DNA of 48,856 bases from Candidatus Poribacteria bacterium (GTDB taxonomy: Bacteria; Poribacteria; WGA-4E; WGA-3G): the NCBI GenBank assembly GCA_026706025.1, contig JAPOZO010000073.1, positions 1 through 48,856 on the forward strand, written 5' to 3'. A program made the position numbers and the translations under genes. The notes under the pieces are model-generated. The model searched no databases, was not told the origin of the DNA, and worked only from the letters and a program-made list of their open reading frames with translations. Numbering within the stretch: the stretch's first letter is position 1; each line of letters opens with the position of its first letter. Below are positions 16,777-26,178 of this stretch, one piece after another.

Positions 16777-19311
16777 ATGCCATTCATACGTTTATTTGTT
16801 ACAATGATCGCTTTATTGCCTTTTGCCTCCTTCACTTTTGCAGAAGATGTCGCTATTCTTCAGCATCTCAGTCCTATCCAATCGGTAGAATTCTCACCAG
16901 TGGATAGTTCTCTTGTTGTCAGTGCCAGTGATGACAACACGATTAAACTCTGGGATTTAGATACTCACACCGCCACAACGTTCACCGGACATACGGATAA
17001 AGTCATTGTTGTGGCATTTTCACCAGACGGAACAACCCTCGCCAGTGGCAGTGATGATAAGACCTGTAAGTTGTGGCGTGTTTCAGATCAGGAAAACACC
17101 GCCACGCTTGAACATATTCCCATTGCCAACCAACCGCCATCGACAGTTACTTCTGTAGCCTTTTCGCCCGACGGAACAACCCTCGCAACTGCCGGATATC
17201 AGACTGTAAAATTATGGGATCTCTCGGACAACACTGTCAGCCACACGTTCCAACATGAGGACTGGGTATACGCAGTGATTTTTTCTCCGAATGGAGGTTA
17301 CCTCGCCACCATATATGGAGAGGGAAAGAAAATCAAGATTTGGGATGTTGCGACGAAGCAATCTGTTACCGACCTCACTGGAGATGTCAAGTGGATCGGG
17401 GACATAGCGTTTTCACCCGACAGCAGAATCTTTGTGGATGCTGGACACGACGGGAACGTCACTCTATGGTCTGTGTCGGATTGGTCAGTTTTCGGTAGAA
17501 TTAGCGTATATGCTTCGATTCATGACCTCGCTTTTTCGCCAGATGGTAAAACACTGGCGAGTGCAGCGTTAGGCATAGATCTTTGGTCGGTTGAAACTGG
17601 TGAAAAGCTTATCTCTTTAATAGATCACAATCGTTGGGTGAGGGAAGTTGCATTTTCAGCCGACGGAAACACACTCGCAAGTAGCGCAAGCTATGACGGA
17701 ACGCTTTACGTTCAGGATATCGAAACCCTTTTAAATTCACGACCACCATCAGACATAGTGCGTCTCATTTACTTTCTGCCAAGCGACCGGAACCCTCAGT
17801 CGGATATAGATTTCAAAATAGAGATGTGGATCAAAGGTGTCCAGAAATTTTATGCTGACATGATGGAAGTACGCGGGTACGGTAGAAAAACCTTTAAGTA
17901 TGAAACTGATGAAAACGGTAAGGCAGTGGTCCATCATATAACAGGTGGGTTCACGGACACGTATTACAATAACAACGACAAGTGGAAAGTTTGGGACGAA
18001 ATTAGAGACGCAGGATTCGACCCGACAAAAAATATCTATGCCGCTTTTATGGATTTCAGCGAAATTCTTGATGGTCTTCACTGTGGTACGGGTGGGAGTT
18101 GGGATCATGGCGGCGTCGTAAATCTCATCGCCTCTGAAGAATGTTTGGACAGCGATTACGGACATTGGCTGGCAGTCCATGAATTTGGACACGCTTTTGG
18201 ATTGCAACACGATTACCGCGACCATTCAGACCTCGCGATAGATTTAGGGGGAGAAGAGTATAGGCAGGCTTCCTCTGATCTGATGGTTTCCTCTGCCTGT
18301 ACTGCTAAGTGGTTAGATGTGCATCGCTACTTCAACAGCGGAACGGTCTTCTACAACGCACCGACAACGATTCAAATGTGGCCCCCTCGCGCAGCTGACC
18401 CAGAGGGCATCCGTCTCCGGTTTACAGTAACGGATCCCGATGGTCTTCAGCAAGCCCGACTACTTGCTACAAATTTAAAGGAAGACTACTTTGCAGGTAG
18501 AGACTACTTTGAGAACCATGACCACTTAGATGAATACATACTTGAGTGTGAATCCTTAAATGACACCAGCACGGCTGCCGAATTTATCACAACGGAATTC
18601 ACATCGGACAATGACACTGTAGTGCTTCGGGTTATAGATATGAATGGCAATTTTATAGACGAAAGATTTCCAATCGACACGACCGCTCTACCGGAACACG
18701 TCGAAGACGTGAACGGGGATCATGTCGTGAACATCCAAGATTTGGTGATAATTGGCTCTAACTTGGGACAAACGGGGAAAAACATTGCGGATGTCAATGA
18801 GGACGGTGTCGTGAACATCCAAGACCTTGTTTTAGTTGCCGGCGCATTAGGTAAAGGTGCAGCTGCACCTTCTATATCGTATAACGATCTGACTCCCTTG
18901 CTGACACGCGTAGAGGTGCAACAGTGGCTGCATGAAGCACGGCAGATGAATCTCACAGATCCGACTTTTCAGCGCGGTATCTTCGTGTTGGAGCAACTTC
19001 TTGCTGCATTGACACCACAAGAAACAACACTCTTACCCAACTACCCAAATCCGTTTAACCCAGAGACATGGATCCCGTATCGGTTAGCGGAACCCACAGC
19101 CGTCAGCATTTCTATCTATTCCATTGATGGGCATTTGGTTCGGACGCTCACATTAGGGCATCAACCTATGGGTATCTATGAATCTCGTAGCCGTGCAGCG
19201 TATTGGGATGGCAAAAACACACTCGGTGAATCTGCCGCAAGTGGTGTCTATTTCTATACGCTTACAGCAGGCGATTTTACTGCCACACGGAAGATGCTGA
19301 TACGAAAATAA
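16777..19311 (+). CDS. Secreted WD40 propeller fused to a metzincin-type metalloprotease, dockerin and sorting C-terminus
   Basis: 844 aa; AAAGGAGG before the ATG. A signal peptide (LLPFASFTFAED) is followed by seven WD40-like repeats (about 25-315; TIKLWDL, TCKLWRV, TVKLWDL, KIKIWDV, VTLWSV, IDLWSV, TLYVQDI), enough for one seven-bladed propeller. Residues about 325-560 form a zinc peptidase domain: HEFGHAFGLQH at 468-478 is a full HExxHxxGxxH site, and DLMVSS at about 501-506 gives a Met (503) 25 residues later, as expected for a metzincin Met-turn. A dockerin (about 645-700; two VVNIQDLV loops) and the shared C-terminal cassette (about 715-844; PNYPNPFNPETWIPYRL, RKMLIRK) follow. It is probably a secreted, surface-attached protease. 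The peptidase part matches no family I can name with confidence. Confidence 0.85.
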   Translation: MPFIRLFVTMIALLPFASFTFAEDVAILQHLSPIQSVEFSPVDSSLVVSASDDNTIKLWDLDTHTATTFTGHTDKVIVVAFSPDGTTLASGSDDKTCKLWRVSDQENTATLEHIPIANQPPSTVTSVAFSPDGTTLATAGYQTVKLWDLSDNTVSHTFQHEDWVYAVIFSPNGGYLATIYGEGKKIKIWDVATKQSVTDLTGDVKWIGDIAFSPDSRIFVDAGHDGNVTLWSVSDWSVFGRISVYASIHDLAFSPDGKTLASAALGIDLWSVETGEKLISLIDHNRWVREVAFSADGNTLASSASYDGTLYVQDIETLLNSRPPSDIVRLIYFLPSDRNPQSDIDFKIEMWIKGVQKFYADMMEVRGYGRKTFKYETDENGKAVVHHITGGFTDTYYNNNDKWKVWDEIRDAGFDPTKNIYAAFMDFSEILDGLHCGTGGSWDHGGVVNLIASEECLDSDYGHWLAVHEFGHAFGLQHDYRDHSDLAIDLGGEEYRQASSDLMVSSACTAKWLDVHRYFNSGTVFYNAPTTIQMWPPRAADPEGIRLRFTVTDPDGLQQARLLATNLKEDYFAGRDYFENHDHLDEYILECESLNDTSTAAEFITTEFTSDNDTVVLRVIDMNGNFIDERFPIDTTALPEHVEDVNGDHVVNIQDLVIIGSNLGQTGKNIADVNEDGVVNIQDLVLVAGALGKGAAAPSISYNDLTPLLTRVEVQQWLHEARQMNLTDPTFQRGIFVLEQLLAALTPQETTLLPNYPNPFNPETWIPYRLAEPTAVSISIYSIDGHLVRTLTLGHQPMGIYESRSRAAYWDGKNTLGESAASGVYFYTLTAGDFTATRKMLIRK

Positions 19312-19368
19312 TTTTCTCCTTCCATTTTACGAATGATCTTGTGGGTATCCGTTTCTTGATTTTTGAGT

Positions 19369-19395
19369 GTAGGGTGGGTCTTGTACCCGCCCTAC
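19369..19395 (+). terminator. Rho-independent terminator after the WD40-protease gene
   Basis: GTAGGGTGGGT pairs with ACCCGCCCTAC around CTTGT, with one G-T pair, and TTTTGTTT follows at once. This is the best terminator in the window. Confidence 0.8.
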
Positions 19396-19866
19396 TTTTG
19401 TTTCCCCATTGATACTATGCTGATTGTGACTTCCAAAACTTGATTTCTACAGTATTTACAACCCCCTCATGGATAAGGTTGTATCGGACGAGTTCCATAT
19501 TTCAGTGCCCATTTACGGATAAATCTTCAAGAAATCGTATCAAACCGGTCATGTATATATTTTAACAATTTCAACAGAAATGTGCTGGTATGACTGACTC
19601 TATAAATCCTTGCTGCAGACAGGTTTTTCTACCCTTAAAGACTTGATTAAAAAAAAGGATTTATGATATTATGGACCCACTGCAACCGATCTCATAGATG
19701 TTGAATAGCGTTATCGCAAGTCTTTAAAAAAGAAACATCTCTGGTAAACTGTGAGATATCCAGAAAAGGAAACTTGGATGGAACTGACCGGTGATGTATA
19801 GAAAATCATTATTAAATATTTATGAGATACCCCTAAATTCCGGTTGCCTAAGTCAGCAACTAATAC

Positions 19867-19985
19867 AGGACTTACGCAAACTGAGCAAATATCGGACATT
19901 TGGACCCCAAAAAACGGTATTTTCTATACTTTTAACCTCTAAATCCCCTCATCAGGAGGACTTTAAGAAGCAGCGCGTAAGTTCT
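19867..19985 (-). mobile_element. MITE-like inverted-repeat element, copy 2
   Basis: The left end AGGACTTACGC (19867-19877) and the right end GCGTAAGTTCT (19975-19985) are inverted copies with one mismatch. Read on the minus strand, the inner part (CTTCTTAAAGTCCTCCTGAT, then GGGGATTTAGAGG) matches copy 1 at 8898-9073, but the internal block occurs only once. Flanks share only TAATA, so the target duplication is unclear. The right end is 20 bases before the ATG of the next gene. Confidence 0.75.
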
Positions 19986-20004
19986 ATTAATAGAAAGGAA
20001 ATAC

Positions 20005-22560
20005 ATGAAAACTACATTTTTTTCCATATTAACCATTTTCTGTTTGACAGCTCTATTTTTCGCTTACAATAGTTTTGCCCAAGATTCACCGCAATGGCAT
20101 CTGCCCGAAGGTGCCACAGCGCGACTCGGCAAAGGCTGGTTATATGAAATTCAGTATTCCCCAGATAGCACACGGCTCGCCGCTGCAGGGACCCTCGGCG
20201 TTTGGATTTATGACACTGCAACTGATGAAGAAATTACCCTCTTTCCCGGACACGGATATGGCATTTCAGCACTGGCGTATTCCCCTGATGGAAACATAGT
20301 CGCCGGTGGAAGTGCGAATGGCAGCATCCACTTGTGGAATTCTGAAACCGGTGAAGTTTTGCACACCCTTGCTGAACACAGAAGGAGTGTCCGCAGTCTT
20401 GTTTTCAGCCCTGATGGATCCATCCTCGCCAGTGGCAGCAGAGATAATACGATCCGCCTATGGAATCCTGAAACCGGCGAACTCCTGCAAACGCTTGAGG
20501 GCCATACCGGAGGTGTCAATAGCCTTGTTTTCAGTGGTGATGGTAGCACGCTCATCAGCGCGAGTCGCGACGATACCATCGGTATATGGGATGTTGCTAC
20601 CGGGACACTGCAGCAAACGCTTGAAGAACATCGTGATAACGTCGCCAGTGTTGTACTCAGTCCTGATGGTGCCACCCTCGCAAGCGGTGATTTGAATGCC
20701 GTTATCCATTTATGGGATACCGCTACATGGACGGTTAAGCAGACGCTCACTCGACATACATCGCATATCTACGATATGAAGTATAGTCCTGACGGCAGTC
20801 TGCTCGCGAGTGCCGGTGAAGACGATACCGTCCGATTGTGGGATGCTAACACAGGCGATCTCCTACACACAATCACTGCACACACCGCTGATGTCTATAG
20901 TATTGCTTTCACACCCGATGGAAATACCCTCGCGACGGGTGCCTGGGATGCCTCTATCCGTTTCTGGGAACCTGTCACGGGCAGACATTTGAAAACCATC
21001 ACGGGACACACGGATGCTGTCCTGAGTGTTACATTTAATGCTGATGGCAGTATCCTTGCCACTCGGAGTTGGGACAAAACCATCCGCCTTTGGGACGCTG
21101 ACACCGGCAAACTTCGGCATACCCTCATTGGACACCAAGATGATGTTGACGTTGTTGTCTTCGCACCTGACGGCAGAACGCTCGCAAGTGGAAGTCAAGA
21201 CAATACCGTCCGTTTATGGGATGCTATTACGGGCGAACACATAAAGACACTCAGAGGACATTATTCCTATCTGATAAGTCTTGCGTTCAGTCCAGATGGG
21301 AGCATCTTGGCGAGCGGTAGTGAGGACGATAGCATCCGTTTATGGGATGTTGCCGCAGGTCAGTACATCGGTGGGTTGTGGGAGCATGAGGCAGGGGTTG
21401 AGACGCTCGCATTTAGCCCCGATGGCACCATGCTTGCCAGTGGAAGTCGTGACGATAAGATTATCTTGTGGGATCTCGAAACACGCGATGCCATACACAC
21501 CATCAGCGAACACGAAGATGATGTCTGGGCAGTTGCATTCAGTCCTGATGGCACCATGCTTGCCAGTGGTGGCGGCGACACCGTCTCCTTATGGGATGTT
21601 GCTACCGCTGAACTTCTACAGACATTTCGTAGACCTATTGATCGCGAGATACCGGTAGATGCATCAGAAGAATTGACAGGCGACGTGCCTACAGACCTCC
21701 CCGCAAATGCTACAAGTATTGTTTTTAGTCCTGATGCTAAAGTTCTTGTCAGTGGAAGTTACGACAGAACCATCCGTTTGTGGAACATTGCCACGGGCGA
21801 ACAGCTGAGAACACTTGACGGACATACGTATTCCATCACAGGTGTCGCAGTCAGCCCTGATGGCAGTACAATCGCAAGTGGAAGTTTTGATGGCACAGTC
21901 CTCTTATGGGCATTTCCCGACGTAATGGTTGCCACCGGAATCGTGGGCGACCTTAACGGCGATGGGATGGTTAATATCCAAGATATAGTGCTGATTGCAG
22001 CGAGTGTCGGGGAAGCTGGTGAGAATGGTGCTGACCTGAACGGAGACGGTGAGGTCAACATTCAGGATCTCGTCATGGCTGCGAATGCCCTCGGAAATGC
22101 TGCAGGCGCGCCTTCTGTCCAATCGCTGTCAGCGGTGCAAGTCGAGCAGTGGCTAAGTCTCGCGAAACGAGAAGGGGTACAAAGTATCCAAACCTCAGCA
22201 TCGGATCTGGTTTCATATCAACGCGGCATTCAGGTGTTGGAACAGATACTGGAGACTTTGATACCGCAAACAACGGTGCTGCTTGCCAACTACCCCAACC
22301 CGTTCAATCCTGAGACATGGATACCGTATCAGTTAGCGGCTCCTGCAGAAGTGTCATTGACCATCTATGCAGCTAATGGAGCAGTCGTCCGAACCTTGAC
22401 GTTAGGGCATCAACCGGCGGGGACATATCAGAGCCGCAGCCGCGCCGCATACTGGGACGGCAGAAACGAACTCGGTGAACCCGTCGCAAGTGGAATCTAC
22501 TTCTACGCACTCACCGCAGGCGATTTCACCGCCACCCGAAAGATGCTGATCCGGAAGTAA
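20005..22560 (+). CDS. Secreted double WD40 propeller protein with dockerin and sorting C-terminus
   Basis: 851 aa; AAAGGA precedes the ATG. A signal peptide (FCLTALFFAYNSFAQD) is followed by 14 WD40 repeats (about 40-635) of the form FSPDGxxLASGSxDxTIRLWD, enough for two seven-bladed propellers. The last two are separated from the first twelve by an insert of about 35 residues (around IDREIPVDASEELTGDVP). Next come a dockerin (about 650-705; DLNGDGMVNIQDIV and DLNGDGEVNIQDLV) and the shared cassette (about 720-851; ANYPNPFNPETWIPYQL, RAAYWDGRNELGE, RKMLIRK). It is a likely surface or extracellular scaffold. The high repeat identity (RLWDA, SPDGSILASGS) points to recent internal duplication. 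The leader abuts a MITE-like element. Confidence 0.9.
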   Translation: MKTTFFSILTIFCLTALFFAYNSFAQDSPQWHLPEGATARLGKGWLYEIQYSPDSTRLAAAGTLGVWIYDTATDEEITLFPGHGYGISALAYSPDGNIVAGGSANGSIHLWNSETGEVLHTLAEHRRSVRSLVFSPDGSILASGSRDNTIRLWNPETGELLQTLEGHTGGVNSLVFSGDGSTLISASRDDTIGIWDVATGTLQQTLEEHRDNVASVVLSPDGATLASGDLNAVIHLWDTATWTVKQTLTRHTSHIYDMKYSPDGSLLASAGEDDTVRLWDANTGDLLHTITAHTADVYSIAFTPDGNTLATGAWDASIRFWEPVTGRHLKTITGHTDAVLSVTFNADGSILATRSWDKTIRLWDADTGKLRHTLIGHQDDVDVVVFAPDGRTLASGSQDNTVRLWDAITGEHIKTLRGHYSYLISLAFSPDGSILASGSEDDSIRLWDVAAGQYIGGLWEHEAGVETLAFSPDGTMLASGSRDDKIILWDLETRDAIHTISEHEDDVWAVAFSPDGTMLASGGGDTVSLWDVATAELLQTFRRPIDREIPVDASEELTGDVPTDLPANATSIVFSPDAKVLVSGSYDRTIRLWNIATGEQLRTLDGHTYSITGVAVSPDGSTIASGSFDGTVLLWAFPDVMVATGIVGDLNGDGMVNIQDIVLIAASVGEAGENGADLNGDGEVNIQDLVMAANALGNAAGAPSVQSLSAVQVEQWLSLAKREGVQSIQTSASDLVSYQRGIQVLEQILETLIPQTTVLLANYPNPFNPETWIPYQLAAPAEVSLTIYAANGAVVRTLTLGHQPAGTYQSRSRAAYWDGRNELGEPVASGIYFYALTAGDFTATRKMLIRK

Positions 22561-22580
22561 CCTTTTTACCTGACCATGAA

Positions 22581-22619
22581 TTAGGGGTTGGCATGCTCAC
22601 GAAGTATGCCAACCCCTAA
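22581..22619. terminator. Bidirectional terminator between convergent genes
   Basis: TTAGGGGTTGGCAT pairs perfectly with ATGCCAACCCCTAA around an 11-base loop. It sits between the stop of the WD40 gene (22560) and the stop of the convergent enzyme gene (22655) and would serve both strands. Confidence 0.8.
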
Positions 22620-22654
22620 ACATTTTTCCAGACCAAATAAATCCGCAAAATCGT

Positions 22655-23848
22655 CTACAGATTTCCCTGTTCAAAAACCGTATCTGTCCCCACCTCAATC
22701 CGTACTGGAGCCACATAGGGGCGGATGGCTTCCGTATCCACTTTCACGCCGAGTCCGGGAAGTGCTCTCACCCGAACCATGCCATCAGATTCAACAGGAA
22801 ATGGCTCCGTTACCAAACACTGCGACAATTCCGAACCCGCTGCCGGATATTCTAATAAATCGAAATCAGGATTTGTTGCAAAAACATGAAGTGCTGCAGC
22901 GAGGCTCAAGTGACTCTTAAACGTGTGATTGACGTACTGTATCCCGCGCCGCTCCGCAAGTTGACGCACCTCAAAAGAAGGCATAATTCCACCGATACGT
23001 CCGGCATCGATCTGCACAAACTGGATACCACCATGCGTGATTAAGTCTTCCGCCATTCGGTAGGTATTGGATCCTTCACCGGCGGCAATCGGGACGCTCG
23101 GATGTTTTTGGGTGAGCGCGCCATAAGCATCAATCGCATCAGGCGCAAGAGGTTCCTCCAACCATGTCGGCGAAAATTGCGCAAACGCCTCGGCGCGTTG
23201 ATAGGCGGTTTCATGGTCAGTCCCCCAGACAACGCCAGCATCAATCATAATCTGTGCCCCTGCTCCCATCCCTTCACGTGCCGCTTGCACAAGAGCAATG
23301 TCGTTTGCCTCGCCGAATTTACCCATCGGACCCCAACCAAACTTTGCAGCACGATACCCCTGTTTGCGCAACTCTACCGCAATACGGTAAGTCGCCTCTG
23401 GTGTATCACCAAAAAGAACAGACGCGTAAGGTAGTTTGGGGTGTGCGATGTCAGAAGTGTCAGACATCTCCGCAAGCAGGCGGTAAACGGGTTTCTCTAA
23501 CTGCTGTCCAATAGCATCCCACAACGCAATTTCTGCACCGCTGTAAGCGTGTTCTATCTGTTGGATGTCCAACCCGTTCCGCAGCACCTTTTCACTGAGT
23601 CGAGGGACATCATCAGGACCATCAAGTGTCTCGCCAATTAGAGAAGTACGAATGTTAATAATATTACCGTGCGACATCGGGCAACAATAGACAGCGAGGC
23701 TAACCAACGGTGAGGCATCGCATTCACCCCAACCTTCAAGCCCTGTATCCGTGCGGATTCGCACCAGGAGTGTATCCTGCGTTCCGTCCGCTGCTGTCGT
23801 GATGTTAGGCATCCGTAGATAGAACGGATCAACTGCCGTGATCTTCAT
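22655..23848 (-). CDS. Mandelate racemase/muconate lactonizing enzyme family protein
   Basis: 397 aa from ATG 23848, chosen because the sequence then begins MKITAVDPFYLRMP, the usual start of the family, with GGAAG just upstream; an upstream ATG at 23899 would add 17 unlikely residues. Enolase-superfamily features: capping domain (TLLVRIRTDTGLEGWGE), then barrel ligands in order IMIDAG (Asp), WLEEPL (Glu), AAGEGSNT (Glu) and QIDAGRIGG, plus a late NHTFKSHLSLAAALH. The second-strand Lys motif reads AAKFGWGP. Such enzymes bind Mg and abstract a proton alpha to a carboxylate, usually as sugar-acid dehydratases or epimerases. The exact substrate cannot be set. It overlaps the upstream gene by 20 bases. 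Confidence 0.88.
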   Translation of the reverse strand: MKITAVDPFYLRMPNITTAADGTQDTLLVRIRTDTGLEGWGECDASPLVSLAVYCCPMSHGNIINIRTSLIGETLDGPDDVPRLSEKVLRNGLDIQQIEHAYSGAEIALWDAIGQQLEKPVYRLLAEMSDTSDIAHPKLPYASVLFGDTPEATYRIAVELRKQGYRAAKFGWGPMGKFGEANDIALVQAAREGMGAGAQIMIDAGVVWGTDHETAYQRAEAFAQFSPTWLEEPLAPDAIDAYGALTQKHPSVPIAAGEGSNTYRMAEDLITHGGIQFVQIDAGRIGGIMPSFEVRQLAERRGIQYVNHTFKSHLSLAAALHVFATNPDFDLLEYPAAGSELSQCLVTEPFPVESDGMVRVRALPGLGVKVDTEAIRPYVAPVRIEVGTDTVFEQGNL

Positions 23849-24386
23849 TTGCTTCCGGTGTATCCTCTTCCGATTGCGCGTTGTCTCCTCTATAAACAAT
23901 CGGGGCGATTGTAGCGTCTATTTGTTGAACGCGTTGAACGGAGAGGGCGCGCGCCGTTGAGATAAGAAACCATCCAAACAAACCGGCGCCCGCGCCGATG
24001 CACATCGCGATTGCCGCACCTCTTGGGGTCGCTATCCGATCCACAGTTTCTTGACTGAGCTCGCATGAAAGGTTCTTAATATGTTTGACAGCCACTGTCC
24101 GTCTCTCGCCATCTTGAGCATACTCAATCGTCGGTGCTGTATCAGCATCTATTGTAATATCAGCACTTCCTGACGGCGTGTTAATCTCGATCGCGTTTTC
24201 CCCGGGGTCGCCTATCCAACGCGCTTTTAGACCCTTTATACCGTCTTCATCACGAATGGGTTCTACCCGTGTCCGGTAGAGTATGTTTCCCAAAAGGTTG
24301 ATGGCGATGTCTTTAGATTTTGCTAAAGCGTTTCCCAACTTTTCTGAATTCACGGTCTTCTCCAATCGTTGTGATATTCGTGACAT
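23829..24386 (-). CDS. Hypothetical protein with one C-terminal membrane segment
   Basis: 185 aa. The first 130 residues are soluble and beta-rich in the middle (NAIEINTPSGSADITIDAD). One hydrophobic segment follows (AAIAMCIGAGAGLFGWFLIS, about 133-153), then an acidic tail (SEEDTPEANEDHGS). No known domain is recognised. Its 3' end overlaps the enolase-superfamily gene by 20 bases, so the two are probably translated together. The ribosome site is poor. Confidence 0.65.
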   Translation of the reverse strand: MSRISQRLEKTVNSEKLGNALAKSKDIAINLLGNILYRTRVEPIRDEDGIKGLKARWIGDPGENAIEINTPSGSADITIDADTAPTIEYAQDGERRTVAVKHIKNLSCELSQETVDRIATPRGAAIAMCIGAGAGLFGWFLISTARALSVQRVQQIDATIAPIVYRGDNAQSEEDTPEANEDHGS

Positions 24387-24760
24387 GCGGAAAACATACG
24401 CGAATACCCGTTTCAGTTAAATGCCCTCATTTCCCATTTAAACGAGTTTCTCTGATGAATTATAACGGAAACCCGCCTGAATGTCAAGACATTCGGTTGC
24501 GAAACTCAAACTGCTGACGGCTAACCGCCGCCAGCTGATTGCTGACTGCTGGTTACTGATAACCGAAAACTGACAACTGATAACTATTCCTCATAAAAAC
24601 CCTTGACGAATCGCGCATTTTGTGCAAGAATATATACAAGGTTGTGACTGGGAATAGGTATCTATTAAATCTGCTAAAAACGTGGGCGCGCTTTAATTAT
24701 ATCCAGCACAAAAATAAGTCCATCTTGTACATTCGACATCAGGACAAAGGGGAGTTTCAC
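24387..24760. other. Divergent intergenic region with an ACTGATAACT-type simple repeat
   Basis: Bases 24540-24588 are runs such as GACAACTGATAACTATT that recur near 34720, 37040 and 46745. TTGACG (24603-24608) follows directly and may be a -35 box, though the -10 is unclear (AAGAAT at 17 bases, TATATA at 22). No gene is seen. Confidence 0.5.
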
Positions 24761-25429
24761 ATGCGGAACGCCGAAGTTTTATCAAACAATCAAACCTCTT
24801 ATGAACGACAGATTCCGCTTTTTCCGTTACAGGCAGTCTTGTTCCCCGGCGGGTTTTTGCCGCTACGGATTTTTGAACCGCGTTACCGCACGATGATCAA
24901 ATTCTGCTTAGAGCATGAGTCTGAGTTCGGCGTTGTTCTTATAAAAGAAGGAGAAGAGGTAGGCGAAGCCGCTACTCCCTACGAAGTCGGTACAGCTGCC
25001 CGTATTCTTCACGTTGAGAATTTAGACGACGGCCGCATGAACATTATCACTGCTGGTGAGTACAGGTTTCAAATTCTTGAAATTCAGGAGCATCTCTCCT
25101 ATCTCACCGGTCGAGTCCGAATGTTAGATGACCCCGACGCAGAGATTGAGGCGGTGTCAGAATCACTTACCACGCGGACTGAAGAATTGTATGAGGCTTA
25201 CGAAGCGTTATCCAGTCGCTTGATTTTTGCATGGCATCCGCCGGAAGAACAACCAGACGATCCGCGGGAACTCGCCTACCAGATCGGCATACGCCTGCGT
25301 ATTTCGCTTGAAGAAAAACAAAATTTGTTAGAAACAATTCCGTTAGAGCAGCTCCTCACACGCGAAATCGAAATTCTGACAGATCAAAATCGACGGATCG
25401 CCTTTCAATTAACAGCGCGCAACAATTAA
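24761..25429 (+). CDS. LON substrate-binding-domain protein
   Basis: 222 aa from ATG 24761, chosen because AAAGGGGAG lies 6 bases before it; the frame extends upstream but without a ribosome site. It is a stand-alone LON N-terminal domain (PF02190-like): RQIPLFPLQAVLFPGGFLPL, then RIFEPRYRTMI, then FGVVLIKEGEEVG and GTAARILHVENLDDGRMNI. The AAA and protease parts of Lon are absent. Such short proteins are widespread, and their role, possibly in substrate binding or quality control, is not settled. The next gene, PgsA-like, is 94 bases downstream. Confidence 0.88.
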   Translation: MRNAEVLSNNQTSYERQIPLFPLQAVLFPGGFLPLRIFEPRYRTMIKFCLEHESEFGVVLIKEGEEVGEAATPYEVGTAARILHVENLDDGRMNIITAGEYRFQILEIQEHLSYLTGRVRMLDDPDAEIEAVSESLTTRTEELYEAYEALSSRLIFAWHPPEEQPDDPRELAYQIGIRLRISLEEKQNLLETIPLEQLLTREIEILTDQNRRIAFQLTARNN

Positions 25430-25523
25430 AATCGTTGTGATCGTGTCGCAGGAAGTTGACAGACTTCCAGTATTGACGCGCTTGCTCCTACATTAAAAAA
25501 CATATCTATAACGTAATAACATA

Positions 25524-26132
25524 ATGACACTAAAGGCTCCCGTTCATCAATTTACCGAAACCCGGTCAATCCAGATTACACGTCAGCATTTTTTATATGT
25601 TAGCAATATCCTATCGATTTTTCGACTCGGTACGGTGCCTTTCATCTTTTACTTCATTTACCGGGCACAATGGGTATTCGCTATCATTTGTGGCGGTATC
25701 GCTGTTATAACCGACCTGTTAGACGGGTTTTTCGCGCGACGTTTAAAGCAACACAGTGAACTCGGCTATATATTAGATCCTGTCGCAGACAAACTCGCTA
25801 TCTCCGCCGGAATTTTCGCCCTTGTACTATCGGAGTCGGAGTTCCCGCATTGGGCGTTTGCTACCGTTGTTACCCGGGATGTCTTGATCGTCCTCGGCAA
25901 TGCTGTGTTGGCATATAAGGCGAAGATGATTACCCGATCTAATTTGTGGGGTAAATGCACCAGTTTCTTTTTATCTGTTGCTGTGATGTTTTATCTACTA
26001 CGACCGATAATGCTCCACTTACCCAACAATATAGAATTTTATAGTCTCTGTTTGGCACTCGTATTTGTCGGTATTTCAACCGTGAGTTATGCGCACCACA
26101 TGTTTCGCGTATTAGAAGAAACCCAGAATTAA
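25524..26132 (+). CDS. pgsA: CDP-alcohol phosphatidyltransferase (PgsA-like)
   Basis: 202 aa with about five membrane segments. The full CDP-alcohol phosphatidyltransferase motif Dx2DGx2ARx8Gx3Dx3D is present: D64, D67-G68, A71-R72, G81, D85, D89 (DLLDGFFARRL and GYILDPVAD). The family joins CDP-diacylglycerol to an alcohol in the inner membrane. The length and N-terminal form fit CDP-diacylglycerol-glycerol-3-phosphate phosphatidyltransferase (phosphatidylglycerol synthesis), but cardiolipin-synthase-type or inositol-type relatives share the motif. There is no strong ribosome site before ATG 25524. Confidence 0.82.
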   Translation: MTLKAPVHQFTETRSIQITRQHFLYVSNILSIFRLGTVPFIFYFIYRAQWVFAIICGGIAVITDLLDGFFARRLKQHSELGYILDPVADKLAISAGIFALVLSESEFPHWAFATVVTRDVLIVLGNAVLAYKAKMITRSNLWGKCTSFFLSVAVMFYLLRPIMLHLPNNIEFYSLCLALVFVGISTVSYAHHMFRVLEETQN

Positions 26133-26178
26133 TGAACCCTGCCACATCCACGTAATATTTAACGGAGAAAACCCTCTC

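Larger units (their letters stand above)
19312..20004. other. Gene-free stretch between WD40 genes
   Basis: It holds the terminator at 19369-19395, a possible weak promoter (TTGATT 19643-19648, 18 bases, TATTAT 19667-19672) and the MITE-like element copy 2 at 19867-19985 next to the following gene. No gene is seen. Confidence 0.5.

Noticed and set aside
16777-22560. The two WD40 genes being one gene split by a frameshift
   Set aside because: Each has its own signal peptide, ribosome site, dockerin and sorting tail, and a strong terminator lies between them.
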